This document shows, one piece after another, positions 16,287 to 24,625 of a stretch of 64,000 nucleotides of DNA. The stretch comes from Rossellomorea aquimaris. GTDB lineage: Bacteria > Bacillota > Bacilli > Bacillales > Bacillaceae_B. The DNA lies in assembly GCF_020172085.1 (NCBI RefSeq), contig NZ_JAIVAT010000007.1, positions 909,076 to 973,075 of the forward strand. The letters are read 5' to 3'. Positions within the stretch are counted from its first letter, which is position 1; every line of letters starts with the position of its first letter. Under the pieces are notes generated by a model. It was given only the letters and a program-made list of their open reading frames with translations, made no database searches and was not told the origin of the DNA. Position numbers and translations under genes: made by a program.

Positions 16287-16380
16287 TTTGGCACAAATTT
16301 ATCCAGAAGTGGCCCAATAACTTTCTAAAGTGGCACAATTTTAGTGAAAAGTGGAACGATAAAAGTCCAAAGTGGCCCAA
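16287..16380. repeat. Five-unit degenerate repeat with exact 21-bp period
   Basis: Units related to AGTGGCMCAA begin at 16287 (TTTGGCACAA), 16308 (AGTGGCCCAA), 16329 (AGTGGCACAA), 16350 (AGTGGAACGA) and 16371 (AGTGGCCCAA), each exactly 21 bp apart. It lies in the non-coding region upstream of the sensor kinase gene. Confidence 0.8.
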
Positions 16381-16441
16381 ATGGTGAGGAAAGAATGGTT
16401 TAATACAGATGGGGGTAAATGATTTTCATCGCCATTCCACA

Positions 16442-16491
16442 GTAAAAAACGTGTACCAGGTACAAACATCAGTCATTGTACCTGGTACACG
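16442..16491 (-). terminator. 16-bp inverted repeat acting as terminator (second palindrome family)
   Basis: CGTGTACCAGGTACAA (16450-16465) and TTGTACCTGGTACACG (16476-16491) form a perfect stem with a 10-nt loop. Each arm is itself partly palindromic (GTACCAGGTAC). On the minus strand it is followed by TTTTTTAC, so it would terminate the membrane-protein gene ending at 16499. Confidence 0.8.
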
Positions 16492-16498
16492 TACCACT

Positions 16499-16945
16499 TT
16501 ACGCCCACATCCCAGGCTTGACGACCATGAACCACAGCATAGCCAAAAGCAGGAAGAGATAAATCCAAACGGTCCGGTGTAATTTTCTCACCAGCCGTTC
16601 CCGATCCGCATGATCCTCTCCGAATTTCCGCAGGGTCGGCGAGAATGCCCGTGCAAGAAAGAACAGGGAGCAGAACATGATGACGAGTGTCATGATGATC
16701 CACGGTGTTGTCCATGTCCATGGTCCGAGTAGTACCAGAAGAATGCCCGTTCCTACAAGGACATGCCCTGAATGCTTGGAAAGCTGCACGGTGATACGGA
16801 ACGTGTCCAGATAGGTTGGGAGGATGGACTCTGAAGCGAAACGGATCTTCCTCATCATCGGCAATAATATGAAAAAGGGCCCTATGGAGGCCACGACACT
16901 GATGACGTGAAGGTAGATCAGTGTTCTGTATAGTAGATGCTCCAT
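16499..16945 (-). CDS. Small four-helix membrane protein of unknown function
   Basis: 148 residues with four predicted membrane helices (near 8-28, 55-75, 80-100 and 128-146). Histidines at the membrane faces (LHVISVV, SKHSGHVLV) recall the DUF2269/CopD-like group of putative haem or copper membrane proteins, but the match is weak. The start ATG at 16945 lies 10 nt after the stop of the ASCH gene, suggesting a two-gene transcript that ends at the palindromic terminator. Confidence 0.65.
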   Translation of the reverse strand: MEHLLYRTLIYLHVISVVASIGPFFILLPMMRKIRFASESILPTYLDTFRITVQLSKHSGHVLVGTGILLVLLGPWTWTTPWIIMTLVIMFCSLFFLARAFSPTLRKFGEDHADRERLVRKLHRTVWIYLFLLLAMLWFMVVKPGMWA

Positions 16946-16955
16946 GATATGCTCT

Positions 16956-17294
16956 CTATTCAGTCACTAAGCTGAATTCATGGACCCATACTTTCATGTC
17001 GGGGTGCCAAGGCATTCCCGGATGGTAGGAAAGGATGGTGTTTTTATATTCCTCCACTGTTTGAAACCCTTCTTGACTGGCGTGTTCATTCGTCAGTTCG
17101 CCGAGTGATTGTGAATAGACATTTTCCACTATGTATTTCTTCCCCTGAAGCTCCATGATTTCCCCGATATCCGCGTATCTTCCATTACGGCGGGTCGCCG
17201 TTTTCTTTCCTTGAAGCACCTTTTCGACGTCTTCCGCTTTGGTGACAAGGCGTTCAATCGTACATGTCTTTGGTGGCAATGGTTGATTTGTCAT
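16956..17294 (-). CDS. ASCH domain-containing protein
   Basis: 112-residue protein with a PUA-like ASCH fold: VLQGKKTATRRNGRYADIGEIMELQGKKY near residues 25-60, including the family's K-T-A-T-R-R motif, and a conserved WHPDMKVWVHEF end. ASCH proteins bind RNA or act on modified nucleosides; no specific activity can be assigned. ATG 17294 is preceded on the minus strand by AAAGGGG. The frame stays open far upstream but there overlaps the start of the divergent transporter and reads as non-protein-like sequence. Confidence 0.8.
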   Translation of the reverse strand: MTNQPLPPKTCTIERLVTKAEDVEKVLQGKKTATRRNGRYADIGEIMELQGKKYIVENVYSQSLGELTNEHASQEGFQTVEEYKNTILSYHPGMPWHPDMKVWVHEFSLVTE

Positions 17295-17469
17295 TATTAT
17301 CAAACCCCTTTCGACCTTTACTATAGCATAGTCCAGGTATGAGAAGAATGTGGAGATTTCACTTAGCCGATCTGTATTTCCAAATCTGGATTTCTTTCTC
17401 TGGCAGTGAAGGATAGGTGGTGCTATGATGGGATGAAATAATTGAAATAGAAAGAAGGCGCAGGAAGCT

Positions 17470-18408
17470 TTGAAAAAATGGCAAACGTATATGATTCTTG
17501 TGTTGATCATGTTGATATGGGGCTTCAATGTACCTGCATTAAAAACGTTGGTGAGTGAATTCACACCTGTTACGATCACCTCACTCCGTATTTTCACTGC
17601 AGGCGTTTCCGTGTTTATTATCCTTGGTGTGATGGGGAAGGTCAGGAAGCCGACACCTAAAGAACTTTTGTTCATCATTAGCGGAGGGCTGTTGAATGTG
17701 GTCAGTCACCATTATTTTTTATCAGTCGGGCTAACGGGGACGTCGTCTACTAATGGAGGATTGATCCTCGGAACGGGACCGCTCTTAACGGCTTTGATGG
17801 CTACGATCATCCTAAGGAATCGTCCGACCGTGATCAAGATCCTTGGGTTCCTTTCCGGAGGGATCGGAGTGGCAATCATCGTATTGTCTGGAGGTGAAGG
17901 AATAGGCGGATTGAAGATGGGAGACCTTTTCATTTTTGTTTCTATTTTTTCTCAGGCTTTGAGCTTCATCGTTATAAGTCGTGCTGCGAGAACCTTGGAT
18001 CCACGGTTGCTGACGGGGTATATGCTTGTGTTCGGCTCCGTCGTTCTGTTTGTCATTAGTTTGTTCACAGAACCAGGTGGGCTGAGACAATTAGGAAATG
18101 CATCTGTTTCGATATGGGTATTGTTCTTTGCCTCGGCCATTTTGGCGACAGCTGTGGGACATATGATATACAACCATTCCATTGGAAAAATCGGTGCTGC
18201 GGAAACATCGATTTTCCTGAATCTCAATACATTCTTCTCCCTTGTCGGAGCATCCATATTCCTCGGTGAGTCTGTGACGACCTATCATCTGATCGGATTG
18301 GTGTTCATTGTACTTGGAGTCGTGTGCGGTTCCGGTACATTTGAAGAATTTGTGATAAGAAGAAAACAAAAGCGCTACTTAGAGAGAAAGCAGAATCATC
18401 AGATGTAG
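17470..18408 (+). CDS. DMT superfamily transporter (EamA family)
   Basis: 312-residue protein with ten predicted helices arranged as two EamA repeats (residues about 8-138 and 150-292). Motifs include MLIWGFNVPALKTLV at the start and LNLNTFFSLVGASIFLGESVT near residue 250, where ES(V)T precedes the last helices as in many metabolite exporters. The substrate is unknown. TTG at 17470 is the most upstream plausible start, with AAGAAGG about 11 nt before it. The tail is Lys/Arg/Gln-rich and cytoplasmic. Confidence 0.85.
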   Translation: MKKWQTYMILVLIMLIWGFNVPALKTLVSEFTPVTITSLRIFTAGVSVFIILGVMGKVRKPTPKELLFIISGGLLNVVSHHYFLSVGLTGTSSTNGGLILGTGPLLTALMATIILRNRPTVIKILGFLSGGIGVAIIVLSGGEGIGGLKMGDLFIFVSIFSQALSFIVISRAARTLDPRLLTGYMLVFGSVVLFVISLFTEPGGLRQLGNASVSIWVLFFASAILATAVGHMIYNHSIGKIGAAETSIFLNLNTFFSLVGASIFLGESVTTYHLIGLVFIVLGVVCGSGTFEEFVIRRKQKRYLERKQNHQM

Positions 18409-18490
18409 ATGGTTCTGTTTTTTTTATCCATCATATTTCTCTTATCCACACAATAAAATAAATGGTCAGTACATTTTGAGGAGGACAGGT

Positions 18491-19012
18491 ATGCTGAATG
18501 ATCAAATTCAAAAACTGGTGAATAATCTGATTCAAATCGAGCATGTGTCGACTACCTTATATCTGGCCATGTCCGCCTATATGGCGAATCAGAATTATAC
18601 GGGGATGGCGAAGTGGCTGAGGATCCAGTCAGAGGAAGAGCGCACTCATATGCTGAAGCTGATCGACTATATGACGGACAGGGGAGGCCTGGTAGACCTT
18701 CAACAGCTTCCCGCTCAACCGAAGGAATATGGAACCCCTCTGGAAACCTTTCAAAAGGTGCTTGAGCATGAGCGATTTGTGACGAATTCCTATCAACAGG
18801 CTTATCAGTATGCGGCCCAAAATGATCAACAGACTGCGGTGATCATCCAGGAATTCTTGAGAGAACAAATCGATGAAGAAGCTCAGGCACAAACGATAGT
18901 CGATCGGTTGAAAATGGCCGGGGACAATCCTGCTGCTGTATTGGTACTCGATCAAGAGCTTGGTCAGCGGACAGCGGCACCTGCTGCAGGAGCTGCACCT
19001 GGCGGCGGTTGA
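18491..19012 (+). CDS. Ferritin (non-haem, FtnA type)
   Basis: 173-residue four-helix ferritin. Ferroxidase ligands appear in order: Glu17, Glu50 and His53 (SEEERTHM), a glutamate near 94 and glutamines/glutamates in the helix QEFLREQIDEEAQAQ. It oxidises and stores iron in a 24-subunit cage in the cytoplasm. GAGGAGGA at 18478-18485 fixes the ATG at 18491. The C-terminus carries an unusual Ala/Pro/Gly tail (AAPAAGAAPGGG) beyond the ferritin fold. A terminator follows directly. No Fur or PerR box was recognised upstream. Confidence 0.9.
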   Translation: MLNDQIQKLVNNLIQIEHVSTTLYLAMSAYMANQNYTGMAKWLRIQSEEERTHMLKLIDYMTDRGGLVDLQQLPAQPKEYGTPLETFQKVLEHERFVTNSYQQAYQYAAQNDQQTAVIIQEFLREQIDEEAQAQTIVDRLKMAGDNPAAVLVLDQELGQRTAAPAAGAAPGGG

Positions 19013-19025
19013 TATCACCAAACGG

Positions 19026-19057
19026 AAACCTGCTTAGCCTTCATTAAGCAGGTTTTT
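19026..19057 (+). terminator. Intrinsic terminator of the ferritin gene
   Basis: Stem AAACCTGCTTA (19026-19036) with TAAGCAGGTTT (19045-19055), then T run. Confidence 0.9.
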
Positions 19058-19139
19058 TTATTGAAATCCATCCGGTGAGGATACACCATGATCATTAAGC
19101 CCATACTGAAGAATACAGACTCTTCTAAGGATGATCATA

Positions 19140-19676
19140 TTGATTTATATCTATAACGATTTTGGCGGAACACATACCACATCTATGGCTGCAGCGTATC
19201 ATTTACATATTTTGAAACCGGGAATTCTGTCTAATGAAGACATCCTTTCTGTCCCATTCTTTAACCAGCTTAAAAAAAAGGATAGGGGACGCATTTTTTA
19301 TCATGGTAAGGATGAAGAAGGAAATCCAGTGTTCACGATTGGGCGCAGGAATTCAAAATATGTTGTCCCTGCTATGACAGATTTAAGCTACATCCTGCTT
19401 GAGAGGTACGGGCAAAACGAAAAGATCGTGATTTCCAACACATCACCAACGGTTCCGCCACTCATGACTGCTGGAGGCTTTTTCTCCCGTGAATTGGGGA
19501 TCGACTCGATCGGTGTTCCTCTTCTTGTCAAAGGGGCAAAGCAGTGTCATGGTCTCATCCAGCATCTAGTGGATGAGACGAAAAGAGTAGCGGCTGCCTC
19601 CCAAGAACAAGTGACAGTACTGGAGAACAAAGAATATCAGTACAAAATGGGAAAAAAGGATATCTTCTGGAAGTGA
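19140..19676 (+). CDS. DUF3189 family protein
   Basis: About 178 residues. The N-terminus IYIYNDFGGTHTTSMAAAYHL resembles a nucleotide-binding loop, and later segments (VISNTSPTVPPLMTAGGFFSRELG) are typical of the DUF3189 group found in spore formers; the function is unknown. TTG at 19140 has TAAGGA nine nucleotides upstream; ATG at 19131 is in frame but overlaps that site. The gene is single, between ferritin and a small sigma-G-type gene. Confidence 0.65.
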   Translation: MIYIYNDFGGTHTTSMAAAYHLHILKPGILSNEDILSVPFFNQLKKKDRGRIFYHGKDEEGNPVFTIGRRNSKYVVPAMTDLSYILLERYGQNEKIVISNTSPTVPPLMTAGGFFSRELGIDSIGVPLLVKGAKQCHGLIQHLVDETKRVAAASQEQVTVLENKEYQYKMGKKDIFWK

Positions 19677-19741
19677 AGCATATTATAATTAAGAAAATAC
19701 TACTGGGTAAAAGGTCTGTTCTTAAGAGCTAGGGAAAAATG

Positions 19742-19770
19742 GAATGGACCCGTACATAATGGCCATACTA
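19742..19770 (+). promoter_or_regulatory. Sigma-G type promoter of the 47-residue gene
   Basis: GAATG (19742-19746), 17-nt spacer, CATACTA (19764-19770). This fits the forespore sigma-G consensus GNATR-N18-CATNNTA. The start codon lies 22 nt downstream. Confidence 0.6.
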
Positions 19771-19792
19771 CAGTAAAACGGAGGTGTCGATA

Positions 19793-19936
19793 TTGGAAGG
19801 TAAACCATTTCACTTTGATGGCAGTCACCATTTCGCAACAGGGGAAGCACAAGAGAACACTCCATTCGAACTAACAGACGAAATGAGAAAAAATATCGGG
19901 GGAAACCCTTTTGAAGTGCCTGGTGAAGAAGAGTAA
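19793..19936 (+). CDS. Putative forespore-expressed small protein (47 residues)
   Basis: Short gene with TTG start after a strong GGAGGTG ribosome site (19780-19786). The product is hydrophilic and acidic, starts MEGKPFHFDGSHHF and ends NPFEVPGEEE, with no membrane segment and no Cys. A sigma-G-like promoter lies directly upstream and a clear terminator downstream, so it is a complete transcription unit. It does not resemble the alpha/beta or gamma SASP families. I do not recognise a family; a minor spore protein is the likeliest role, by inference. Confidence 0.7.
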   Translation: MEGKPFHFDGSHHFATGEAQENTPFELTDEMRKNIGGNPFEVPGEEE

Positions 19937-19951
19937 GGCATTTCCCAAAAC

Positions 19952-19979
19952 GCTGCCCTAAACAGGCAGCATTTTTTTT
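19952..19979 (+). terminator. Terminator of the 47-residue gene
   Basis: Stem GCTGCC (19952-19957) with GGCAGC (19965-19970), followed by ATTTTTTTT. Confidence 0.88.
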
Positions 19980-20057
19980 ATCTGTAAATGAGGATAATTC
20001 CATCCATATCTTCACAAAATACGATTGTCTATAAATAGAAGCAAAGGATGGATGATG

Positions 20058-20693
20058 ATGGCACAAGTATTATATATAACCGCACATCCCCATGATGATA
20101 CACAGTCGTATAGCATGGCGGTTGCAAAAGCATTCATGGATACATATAAGGAAGTGAACCCAGGAGACCAAGTGATTCACCTCGATTTGTATCAGGAACA
20201 TATCCCACATATTGATGCAGATGTGTTCAGCGGTTGGGGGAAGCTTCAATCAGGTAAGGGATTTGAGGAGCTTTCGTCTGAAGAACAAATGAAAGTGAGA
20301 CGCCTGAATGAATTATCAGATCAGTTCATAGCAGCAGACAAGTATGTATTTGTCACTCCATTCTGGAATTTTTCATTCCCGCCGGTGATGAAAGCATATA
20401 TTGATTCCGTTGCAGTAGCAGGGAAATCGTTCAAGTATACAGAGCAGGGACCGGTTGGATTATTGACGGACAAGAAAGCCATCCATATCCAGGCCCGGGG
20501 CGGTATATATTCTGAAGGACCGGCAGCAGGGATGGAAATGGGGCATCGGTATTTGAGTATCATCATGCAGTTTTTCGGAGTCCCTTCCTTTGAAGGCGTA
20601 TTTGTGGAAGGACATGCTGCCATGCCGGACAAAGCCGACGAAATCAAGCAAAATGCCATTTCTCGTGCGAAAGATGCAGCCCATACGTTCTAA
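20058..20693 (+). CDS. azoR: FMN-dependent NADH-azoreductase
   Basis: 211-residue flavodoxin-fold quinone/azo reductase. It opens with [23 protein letters not shown], the FMN phosphate-binding segment, and contains [19 protein letters not shown] and [18 protein letters not shown], all typical of AzoR. It reduces quinones and azo compounds by two electrons with NADH, giving protection from thiol-reactive stress. Three ATG codons are consecutive (20052-20060); 20058 gives the family's usual N-terminus and suits AAAGGA at 20043-20048. It is monocistronic with a strong terminator. Confidence 0.9.
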   Translation: MAQVLYITAHPHDDTQSYSMAVAKAFMDTYKEVNPGDQVIHLDLYQEHIPHIDADVFSGWGKLQSGKGFEELSSEEQMKVRRLNELSDQFIAADKYVFVTPFWNFSFPPVMKAYIDSVAVAGKSFKYTEQGPVGLLTDKKAIHIQARGGIYSEGPAAGMEMGHRYLSIIMQFFGVPSFEGVFVEGHAAMPDKADEIKQNAISRAKDAAHTF

Positions 20694-20743
20694 GAATCAG
20701 AAAGAAATGGAAAGAAGCAGGGACAAAAGGGTTTCAGCAAAAG

Positions 20744-20790
20744 AAAAATCCGAACGAGTGATTGGAAGAAAATCTCGTTCGGATTTTTTC
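20744..20790 (+). terminator. Intrinsic terminator of azoR
   Basis: 15-bp perfect stem AAAAATCCGAACGAG (20744-20758) with CTCGTTCGGATTTTT (20774-20788). Confidence 0.92.
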
Positions 20791-20832
20791 TTGTTTTTTT
20801 AAAAGTAAAGACTGTTTATTTAGCTGGATCTA

Positions 20833-20964
20833 GCTGTTGATTGGAGTGCAAGACGAAGACTCCTACGGGAAAAGCGGAATAGGTGAGTCCCCGCAGGAGC
20901 GAAAGCTGTGAGGAGGCTCGCCTTCCGCCCGAGGAAAGCGAAGTCTTGCACGGAAATCAACAGC
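20833..20964. repeat. 132-bp structured intergenic repeat with imperfect terminal inverted ends
   Basis: The ends GCTGTTGATT-GGA-GTGCAAGAC (20833-20854) and GTCTTGCAC-GGA-AATCAACAGC (20943-20964) pair around a 3-nt internal mismatch. The interior is G+C richer than its surroundings, with GACTCCTACGGGAAAAGCGG and CCGCAGGAGCGAAAGC. It matches my recollection of a common Bacillaceae intergenic repeat that folds into a branched RNA/DNA structure. It has no coding capacity and lies between the azoR terminator and the MFS gene. Confidence 0.75.
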
Positions 20965-21038
20965 GGTGAAACACGTGATCCCAGATGGTTCGCCTTTAAA
21001 GTTGGTTCATATAATGATGTCCCTGAAACTTTTTACAT

Positions 21039-22313
21039 TTACACAATCGCAGACTTCTCCACTTCATTCCCTTTTGGCTCGGGAACGAAGGCGAGTACCA
21101 CGATTCCAATGATAAAGAGGATGACAAGACTGAAAACACCACTGTTGGATGCACCTGTCACTTGAGCGGTGACAGCGACGAGCAGTGGACCGAGGATCGA
21201 AGCAAACTTCCCGAAAATATTATAGAACCCAAAGAATTCGTTTGCATTTTTCTTTGGTATCAGTTTGGCGAAATAGGCCCTGCTAAGTGCCTGTATTCCT
21301 CCTTGAGAAGAAGCGACAAGCATGGCAAGAATCCAGAAGTCCATGGTCGTTTCTAAGAAATAGGCGTAAATACACACAATGATATACACGCAGATTCCTA
21401 CATACAACATCTTTTTGCCTGTGAATCTTTCGGCCAGCCTTCCATATAGAATCGCGAATGGCCCGGCCACCACCTGGGTCACAAAAAGAATGATCAAAAG
21501 ATTGGTGGAAGTGATACCAAGGTCCGAGCCGTATGCCGTGGACATGGTAATGATCGTGCCAACCCCGTCAATATAAAAGAAATAAGCCAGCAGGAATAAG
21601 AAGAGTGCGCGGTATTTCCTGATTTCTTTCATCGTTTTTCCAAGTCGTTTAAAGCTGCGAGCCACAGCGTTCTCTTCACGTTGGATAAAGTAACGCTGGT
21701 GGACATTTTTTATGAGGGGAATGGTGAATAGCCCCCACCATAATGCTGTGATCACAAAGGCAATCTTGCTTGCAACGGTTACAGAGAAGGGAAGGATTCC
21801 ATTCTGGGATAAGATGATGATGGCGATACTGATGATGAATGGAATCGTACTTCCGATATATCCAAATCCAAATCCCCGTGACGATACCCGGTTCATTCGT
21901 TCTTCCGTCGTCACGTCGGTCAAAAAGGCATCGTAGAAGACGTTCGAGCCTGCGGAACCGACGGCTGCCACTGTATAAAAGATCAACAAGAGCAGCCATT
22001 GATCACTTGGAACAAATGCGAGGAGGGCAGTGAAGGTCACCCCTAACGCAAAGAAGAAAGAAAAGAATTTCTTTTTGTATCCTTCATAATCGGCGATGGT
22101 TCCGAGTATGGGACCAATCATGGCAAGAATGAAGGTGGCAATGGCAATGGTATATCCTAAATAGGCCGTTGAATCCGCAGCGCTAACCCCGGCGTTTGTC
22201 GCGGCAGCTTTATAAAAAAGTGGAAAGACGGCGGTAGAAATGATAATGGAATACGCAGAATTCGCCCAATCGTAAAATATCCAGCTGCTTTCTTCTTTCG
22301 AAAATCGCTTCAT
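21039..22313 (-). CDS. MFS transporter, UMF1/Atg22 family (YxiO-like)
   Basis: 424 residues with about twelve helices. The N-terminus EESSWIFYDWANSAYSIIIST is diagnostic of the UMF1 (YxiO/Atg22-like) family, and GGIQALSRAYFAKLIP appears in the second half. Proteins of this family are putative effluxers or amino-acid exporters; the substrate is unknown. It is downstream of a phosphodiesterase gene by 31 nt on the same strand, implying co-transcription. Confidence 0.88.
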   Translation of the reverse strand: MKRFSKEESSWIFYDWANSAYSIIISTAVFPLFYKAAATNAGVSAADSTAYLGYTIAIATFILAMIGPILGTIADYEGYKKKFFSFFFALGVTFTALLAFVPSDQWLLLLIFYTVAAVGSAGSNVFYDAFLTDVTTEERMNRVSSRGFGFGYIGSTIPFIISIAIIILSQNGILPFSVTVASKIAFVITALWWGLFTIPLIKNVHQRYFIQREENAVARSFKRLGKTMKEIRKYRALFLFLLAYFFYIDGVGTIITMSTAYGSDLGITSTNLLIILFVTQVVAGPFAILYGRLAERFTGKKMLYVGICVYIIVCIYAYFLETTMDFWILAMLVASSQGGIQALSRAYFAKLIPKKNANEFFGFYNIFGKFASILGPLLVAVTAQVTGASNSGVFSLVILFIIGIVVLAFVPEPKGNEVEKSAIV

Positions 22314-22344
22314 TGTTTTTCCCCCTAAGGAAACAGAATCTTCT

Positions 22345-23640
22345 TTATATGTTCAGCAATGCTTCAATCGGTTCTCCATCGGTATCTTCCAAGGTAAGGC
22401 CGAGAAGTCTTGCAAATGTCGGCCCTTCATCGATGAGACGCATAGAAGGGATTTCGACGTTCGAGCGTATCCCTCTTCCGGCAGCCATAAAGATCGTGGA
22501 GTAGTCTGCCTTTTCTGGAGAATATCCGTGAGATCCATACGTATAACGCTTATTCTTCACATCTTCCTTCGTAACCGAATGAATGAAGGATCCGTCCAGC
22601 ACATCTTTAAAGTAAAAGCCGGGTCGTGCTTCCAGCATAAAGGAACATTGCCCATCTGCCCCTTTTGCAGCGGCTTCTTCACCGGTGAGAATGAATTCGA
22701 TTCCATTGGAAGGGTCCTGTTGCAGCTTGGACAAAAGGGACTTTACTTCTTGTACAGTTGCAGGATCTTTCGTGTAGACGTAGGCAGAGCCATCACATCC
22801 TTTGCAATAGGCTTTCCAGTCGGTCACCTTTCCCCGGTCCGTTACTGTGATCAATCCCTTTTCCTTTAGAAGGGTATTGAGTTGAACAGCCTTTGATTCA
22901 TCCAAGGCACTATGATCTCCAAGGGCGACGATGGTCGATTTGTCATAGAGACCGTTATCCTGTAAAGCCTTTATGATTCTTCCTAATCGCTCATCATGTC
23001 GACGGAGGGCTGCATGTGCTTCCTCTGAAGCGAATCCATGGTAGTGACGTTGCGTATCAAGGTCTGTAAAATGGACAAGCAATAGGTCAGGTTTCCTTTT
23101 AATCGTTTCGATCGTCGATTCCAGAACGAAATCATCCAGTTCGGGCTGATCCAATCCCTTCCGGATGTGGCCAAAGAGGCGATTCATTTGCAATTGATAA
23201 AGTGGGGTGCCATTCAAAAGGGAAACAAGGATTTGATTATGCCAAGGACGATTGGCAAAGATTTCGGGCATGTTGTAATCAATATCCGCCTTCGCTGTCA
23301 CCGGCCATAACAGGGCAGCGGTGGTCATATTGGCTTTCCTCGCTTCATCATACAAGGTGGTACCCTTAACCGATTTTCGGTGCCAGTGCCAGTCAGGGGA
23401 ATCCCTCCCAGGCTGTAAGAGAGTATTATTCACAACACCATGGCGATTAGGGTATTTACCGGTGACAAGGGTTGCGTGACAAGGATATGTCACAGATGGA
23501 TAGATGGTTTTGACATGCCTGCAAAAGGATCCTCGTGCAAGAAGTTCCTGGAAGTGGGGAAGGTCCTTTAATATGGGGTAATCCAAAGCAGATAAACAAT
23601 CGAATGAGATGACAATCAAGTGCTCGGTCAAACGTTTCAT
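22345..23640 (-). CDS. Alkaline-phosphatase-superfamily phosphodiesterase (NPP-like)
   Basis: 431-residue cytoplasmic enzyme of the nucleotide pyrophosphatase/phosphodiesterase branch. Two-metal site residues are visible: Asp14 in VISFDCLS, nucleophile Thr51 in YPSVTYPCHATLVTG, HFTDLDTQRHYHG (Asp/His pair), ALGDHS and the C-terminal YGSHGYSP. There is no signal peptide, unlike eukaryotic NPPs. It hydrolyses phosphodiester or pyrophosphate bonds of an unknown substrate. Linked to the MFS exporter behind it, so the pair may handle the same metabolite. Confidence 0.85.
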   Translation of the reverse strand: MKRLTEHLIVISFDCLSALDYPILKDLPHFQELLARGSFCRHVKTIYPSVTYPCHATLVTGKYPNRHGVVNNTLLQPGRDSPDWHWHRKSVKGTTLYDEARKANMTTAALLWPVTAKADIDYNMPEIFANRPWHNQILVSLLNGTPLYQLQMNRLFGHIRKGLDQPELDDFVLESTIETIKRKPDLLLVHFTDLDTQRHYHGFASEEAHAALRRHDERLGRIIKALQDNGLYDKSTIVALGDHSALDESKAVQLNTLLKEKGLITVTDRGKVTDWKAYCKGCDGSAYVYTKDPATVQEVKSLLSKLQQDPSNGIEFILTGEEAAAKGADGQCSFMLEARPGFYFKDVLDGSFIHSVTKEDVKNKRYTYGSHGYSPEKADYSTIFMAAGRGIRSNVEIPSMRLIDEGPTFARLLGLTLEDTDGEPIEALLNI

Positions 23641-23768
23641 ATGTGCCTCCAGATTTCTCGTATGATTGTACTATATACCTATTAATATAGCAGAACATTC
23701 AGAATAAAAATATGAATTTTCAGTTAAAGGGATACGAATGTGTGTAAAGGGGGAAGGGGATGAAAGAA

Positions 23769-23794
23769 ACAGGGAGGGAAGGACCCCGCCCTGT
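23769..23794 (-). terminator. Possible terminator of the bactofilin-like operon
   Basis: Imperfect stem between ACAGGGAGGG (23769-23778) and CCCCGCCCTGT (23784-23794); minus strand continues TTTCTTTC. It lies 14 nt after the stop. Confidence 0.5.
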
Positions 23795-23807
23795 CACAAT
23801 TCAAAGG

Positions 23808-24599
23808 TTAGATTTTCACTTTTTTTCCGATCCGGCTATCCTTGTGTACATCGACAGTGCCTGAGTATTCGATCGTATCAATGTCACAATTCTCCTTGAT
23901 CACAACATTTTTACCACGAACGAGCTTCGCTTTCGTGTTTTCAAGGTGAACTTCATCGCCTTCAATCAATTCTGAAGATAAGATATCTTCCTTTTGCAGA
24001 AAGAAGTTGACCACTTGCTTGAACAGCCTGTTCGAGTTATGGTGAGTCACCGAAATCGTTTCGCCACCAATCTCTTTAATGAATGATTCGTGATTGATCT
24101 CTATTTGAACGTTGTCGGCATTCAACAGTCCGTCGATATGGACAGAGCCCGAAGAAGAAAAGGTTTCGACTTCACAATCCTGTTCCACCTTTAATGCTCC
24201 GCTTGCTTTGACTGTTCCGCCCTGGATCTTTCCACCTACCTTGCACGAACCGCTGACCTTGAATTTTTCAATAATCAGATCCCTGGCCACTTTACTTGAA
24301 CCACTAATGTTCATTTCAGCCGCCATTACGGAGCCGTTGTACTTAGAACTTCCGCTCGTTGTAATCGTTTCTGCTTTTGTATCTCCTTCAATGGCGGAGG
24401 AACCGCTTGTTTTAATGACACCTGCTTTAACATCTCCTGCAACGGTTCCAGATCCTGAAATCTTCATCTCACGGCAATCAACATCTCCTGCAATCTTACC
24501 GCTTCCACTGATCTTGACTTCATCAAATTGTCCGCCGCCTGACGTTCCTGACCCGCTGATCTTCAAATCATGCAGCTTTTTCTTTTCCACTGTATTCAT
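23808..24599 (-). CDS. Bactofilin-like polymer-forming protein (YhbE-like)
   Basis: 263 residues built from short repeats of the form KISGSGxxxGD about every 18-20 residues over the first 160 positions, a right-handed beta-helix pattern of the bactofilin/DUF583 class. The last 60 residues also run as beta-helix turns (VHLENTKAKLVRGKNVVIKENCDIDTIEYSG). It probably self-assembles into filaments in the cytoplasm; no membrane segment is present. Its partner upstream is a YhbD-like regulator, the same pairing as in the B. subtilis yhbD-yhbE-yhbF operon. Confidence 0.82.
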   Translation of the reverse strand: MNTVEKKKLHDLKISGSGTSGGGQFDEVKISGSGKIAGDVDCREMKISGSGTVAGDVKAGVIKTSGSSAIEGDTKAETITTSGSSKYNGSVMAAEMNISGSSKVARDLIIEKFKVSGSCKVGGKIQGGTVKASGALKVEQDCEVETFSSSGSVHIDGLLNADNVQIEINHESFIKEIGGETISVTHHNSNRLFKQVVNFFLQKEDILSSELIEGDEVHLENTKAKLVRGKNVVIKENCDIDTIEYSGTVDVHKDSRIGKKVKI

Positions 24600-24625
24600 T
24601 CATTTTTCCTCCAATTTTAGGGATG

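Noticed and set aside
17295..17678. N-terminal extension of the ASCH gene
   Set aside because: It overlaps the promoter and start of the divergent DMT gene, has no family similarity, and a ribosome site marks the internal ATG at 17294.
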